From positions 7,501 to 71,500 of the forward strand of contig VCJN01001658.1 in the NCBI GenBank assembly GCA_006384855.1: DNA of 64,000 nt, given 5' to 3'. The DNA comes from Tetraselmis striata. Taxonomy: Eukaryota > Chlorophyta > Chlorodendrophyceae > Chlorodendrales > Chlorodendraceae. The translations under genes were made by a program, and so were the position numbers. This document shows positions 60,901 through 64,000 of this stretch, one piece after another (position 1 is the stretch's first letter; each line of letters begins with the position of its first letter). Under the pieces are notes generated by a model. That model ran no database searches, was not told the origin of the DNA, and saw only the letters and a program-made list of their open reading frames with translations.

Positions 60901-63220
60901 GAAGGACAGCGTTCTGGGCCTGATGTGAGTATTCCCATGCTCGTGCTCAGGAATAGCCAACATCTCCTGTGGTCCCGACTGCCTGCCCTGGCAGTGTCGC
61001 TGACACATCCTGCTGGCGCTGTCTCGCACACACAGGCCGGCGTACCCTGACAGGGAGAGCAGCCTACTGAAGCGCCTGGCCGCCACCACAGGCACGGCAG
61101 TCGATGAGACCGTCGCCGGCAGTGAGGTCATCTCCCCCCCCCCCCCCCCCCCCCCCTCCCTCCACCCCCCTCTGCGTAACCTTCCCCCGCCACCAACACC
61201 ACCCAGCTTTACTCCCATAGCTCCCTTGTTTTCCCTTCATTCTCCGTGCCAGTCTTGCCAGATCACCTGGTGGTGCGTCTTTGCCGTCTTCTCACTCTCT
61301 CTTTGCATTGGCCACCGCATATACAGGAATTCACCAGCCCAGACGGCCCCGGGCTGAGTGCTCCTCCGCCGGCCGCGGAGTCCAATGAAATCGGTGACCT
61401 CATGGGCGACCTGGACATCTCCTCTAGCGGTAAGACAGCCTCTCCGCTGCTGATCTCTTATTTGCTGTGTGCGCTTCCGAGTAGAGAAGTGGTGACTGAG
61501 CCGCCTGTGCCCCCAACTGCAGGGCAAAACATCCCGGTTGAGCCCCTGCCTCCGACAGCCTCCTCTGATCCGCTGCAGGACCTCTTGTCCCTCTCGGAGC
61601 CAATGCCGGCGGCCCCGCCGCCCACCAGCGCAGGTTGCCCTCGCCCTCTCCTCGTATCCCGCCCTGTCCTATCGGGTGCAGTCCAACTCAGCGCTGCGCC
61701 TGCGGTGGGGACCATGGCGTCAGACATGCCTTGCTCAGCAGAGTGGCATGCCCCCCTGCAGATCCATTTGGTGATACCGGGCTGGGCGACCTCGTGGGCG
61801 GAGACCCCGCCCCCACTGGCGACAGCGGCATGCGGCCTATTACGCCACTGCAGGACGTGAAGCTGTGGTACCGCAAGCTCATCGCTGCGCCTCAGGGTGT
61901 CATCTACGAGGACGACTACTTCCAGCTGGGCGTGCGGCAGGTGCGTCCCTCCCCGCAACTGACCTTGAACTGCAACTATCGCCGCCACCCAGCCATTGAC
62001 AGGTCATCTGTGAGGTGGCAATCGGCTTACTTGAATAGATAGGGTGCATGGTGGTATTTCCCCATGTTATGTGATTTTGTTCATATACCCGTCCAGCTGC
62101 ATGGGTGGCACGGCCCCAGTGGATTGGGCACAAGGCAACCAAAGAGCCACACGCCGGCCTTGGTCCCTCCTGCAAGCCTCTGATGTGTGCTGGTAATCTT
62201 AGCGCCGGCATGGATGTGCTGCAGGAGTACCGCGCGCCCGAGGGCCGAATCACACTGTTCCTGGGCAACAAGAGCACCTCCACCCTGGAGCACGTGAACA
62301 TGCAGGTGGCGCCCACCGCCAACTACCGCGTCGCAATTCAGGCGCCCCCACCGCAGGTGCTGCCGCCCAAGACGCAGCAGCAGGTGGTGGTGATGGTGGG
62401 GCAGTCGGCGCCGGCGCTCAATCCACCCACCCTCAACTTGTCGTACACGCTGGGCACCCAGAAGGTGCGCCATCTCCCTCCCGGGGTCTCCTGCTTGCCA
62501 GCGATGGGCGGCATGACGACAGTCGCCCGTCATCTGCGGACGCCTGAGCCTGAACGTGGACACGCTTATGCAACTTCAGGTTAACCAGGCGCTGTCCCTG
62601 CCAAGCGCGAACTGCAAGTTTATGACACCCATCACGTCCATGGACAAAAACGAGTTTTTCTCGGCCTGGCAGGTGTGGGCGGCTGCCGCTGACACCATTC
62701 AGATCGCCAAAGCTGTCCTCCAGTGGCTCTGGATCGTCCTCGCTCCCTCTACTATTAATTGAAGTGGATGTTCTTGTGCTGGCAGGCCATCACGGGGCCG
62801 CCCATGAAGCTGCAGGAGGTGGTCACCCGCGCGCACCCCATGTCGCCGGGCCAGGTGGCCACCGCAATTAGCGCCCTCAACTTTGGGCCGCTACCAGGTC
62901 TTGATCCCAACGCCAACAACGTGGTGGCGGCTGCGCGCTACGTCCCTGCCACGAACTTCAACCCGCTTTGCATGTGCCGGTAAGATCCGCCAACCAGACC
63001 AGCTCCAGCAATACAGCATGGAGCTAGTGGCGACGTTTTGCCTTGTTTTACCTTTATGCAGGCCTAAAAATGTGTTTGAGGTTCGGAGTGACGTGCTGCT
63101 CACAGGATTGAAGTGGAGCCCAATCAGAAGCTCATGTTCAGGGTGACTGTCGCAACGGGCGACACGGCGCTTTCCTCCACCCTTAAGGAGTTTATCAAGC
63201 AGCAAATCCTAGCTCTGTAG
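56330..63220 (+). CDS. AP2A1: AP-2 adaptor complex subunit alpha (alpha-adaptin)
   Basis: Twenty-four exons join in phase to 963 aa: 56330-56362, 56593-56704, 56810-56915, 57036-57087, 57268-57367, 57475-57527, 57673-57783, 58019-58103, 58204-58373, 58806-59096, 59562-59746, 59880-59985, 60136-60243, 60357-60425, 60635-60718, 60824-60924, 61036-61126, 61327-61429, 61523-61633, 61762-61940, 62225-62464, 62580-62672, 62786-62979 and 63106-63220. The N-terminus reads [20 protein letters not shown] and [20 protein letters not shown], the PIP2-binding start of alpha-adaptin. A helical solenoid trunk follows, then a G/P/D-rich hinge with GDLMGDLDI and [11 protein letters not shown], then the two-lobed ear ([14 protein letters not shown] to [10 protein letters not shown]). 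It sorts cargo into clathrin-coated vesicles at the plasma membrane. Introns after 59985 and 60718 start with GC. Confidence 0.97.
59290..59500 (+). repeat. Copy of the intronic foldback-family repeat in AP-2 alpha intron 10
   Basis: A diverged single arm: AAGAACCCGC, AAATTGGGCATGCATGCAA, CACTATAGTCTCGCCTACGTC, GTGCTTATTTGCAGTGTTCG and ACCGCGCCATCAACCGTAT line up in order with the arms at 34.9 and 4.3 kb. It explains the unusual 465-bp length of this intron. Confidence 0.7.
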
Positions 63221-63290
63221 CGTGGTATTGGTGCTTGTCAACTGTGGACACTTGTTTGTTGTCTACAGTTCTTGTCTAAGGCTCTGAACT

Positions 63291-63295
63291 TGTAA
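63291..63295 (+). terminator. Candidate TGTAA poly(A) signal of the AP-2 alpha gene
   Basis: TGTAA 70 bases after the stop codon, in the position expected for the green-algal poly(A) signal. A short motif, so only suggestive. Confidence 0.4.
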
Positions 63296-64000
63296 CGGTA
63301 AATATACCCAGTTGCCATGCGGACCTTCAGATTAAACATTTTATGCCACGGCTGCCCACAGTGGCGATCGTTACTGCATTGTTTGGTCAATGGTTGTGCA
63401 ATTTACTGATTTCTCCTCTACCGGTACAGGTGCCGATGCGCTGGAAAGAGATTAGCTACAAGAAAGCGCCTTGCCTTTTTCCACTAACTAAAACAACCAA
63501 ACAACTCCACTACGAATATATATACCACAACGAAGAAAATACCGCCAGGCAACCCCAAAAATGGCTTTCTTCTGTGGCTTTCTTATCAGTGGCTCATGCG
63601 GCTTTCTTATCACATCGCCAGCACCCACACTAATGTTGGCACAGCAATCGAACAGGCATCCACGGTTGCCGGATGTGCCCATTTGCTGTCGTCGGGCTAG
63701 CATGAAATTGTCATTTTATTTTAGCATTCTAGCATTGACGTTTATATTGGCAGGAGCAACTACACCCCGCACCCAATACACGCGCTTGGCGCATAGGAAT
63801 CGCCCGAGGGAGCCATGGACAGTAGTAACAGGGAGTTCGCACGCCACACCCTGGTGTCAACTAACCAACTCTATCAAACATCCATCAGCTGTAGTCTATA
63901 TACGGATGCATGGATACCCTTCTGCCCACCGAAATCATTGCGCTCTACTGCGCCAGTACAATATCGTCGCCCGTGGTCGCCACTCTACCTGCGGGAACGC
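63296..64000. other. Right-edge sequence without a supported gene
   Basis: AT-richer than the preceding exons, with an imperfect local duplication near 63.57-63.62 kb (two GGCTTTCTTATCA-type repeats). No coding series or complete repeat is visible before the window ends. Confidence 0.5.

Overview
This is an intron-dense, GC-rich nuclear segment of a eukaryote, most likely a green alga (chlorophyte). The reasons are: plant/animal-type genes with many short introns (24 exons in 6.9 kb for the AP-2 alpha subunit), degenerate plant-type CCCTAAA telomere-like repeats, and TGTAA motifs downstream of several stop codons, which resemble the volvocine green-algal poly(A) signal. I see no rRNA, tRNA, CRISPR array, operon or bacterial gene structure. 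All gene models below were built by hand from reading frames, splice sites and phase, without database searches. Totals such as 553, 963, 497 and 2,924 aa come out in frame.

Layout. 0.3-9.6 kb (-): a membrane-anchored SMP plus three-C2 protein (extended synaptotagmin/tricalbin type), probably running off the left edge. 12.3-14.6 kb (-): secreted-type FAD polyamine/amine oxidase. 15.4-17.2 kb (+): carbohydrate sulfotransferase-like protein. 19.8-24.4 kb (-): coiled-coil protein with spaced W-x-hydrophobic motifs resembling Sfi1 repeats. 25.7-27.1 kb (+): HAD-superfamily phosphatase with a probable organelle transit peptide. 28.0-29.6 kb: broken repeat-protein fragment and broken Tc1/mariner transposase. 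31.8-46.8 kb (-): an 18-exon FANCM-type DNA translocase of about 2,924 aa, with a 1.5-kb-residue-coding central exon containing 67-aa repeats and a C-terminal PHD finger. 47.8-49.8 kb: a complete non-autonomous hAT transposon. 50.9-53.6 kb (+): GMP synthase. 54.4-55.4 kb (-): GDSL esterase of the IAH1 type. 56.3-63.2 kb (+): AP-2 alpha adaptin.

The genes are mostly housekeeping (nucleotide synthesis, endocytosis, membrane contact, genome maintenance) and do not form an obvious pathway. The unusual biology lies in the repeats and introns: a foldback repeat family found here only inside introns; a very short 3'-anchored retroposon-like element with target duplications placed upstream of genes; long C homopolymers on the sense strand, often just after 5' splice sites; several candidate GC-AG introns; and the FANCM-PHD architecture.
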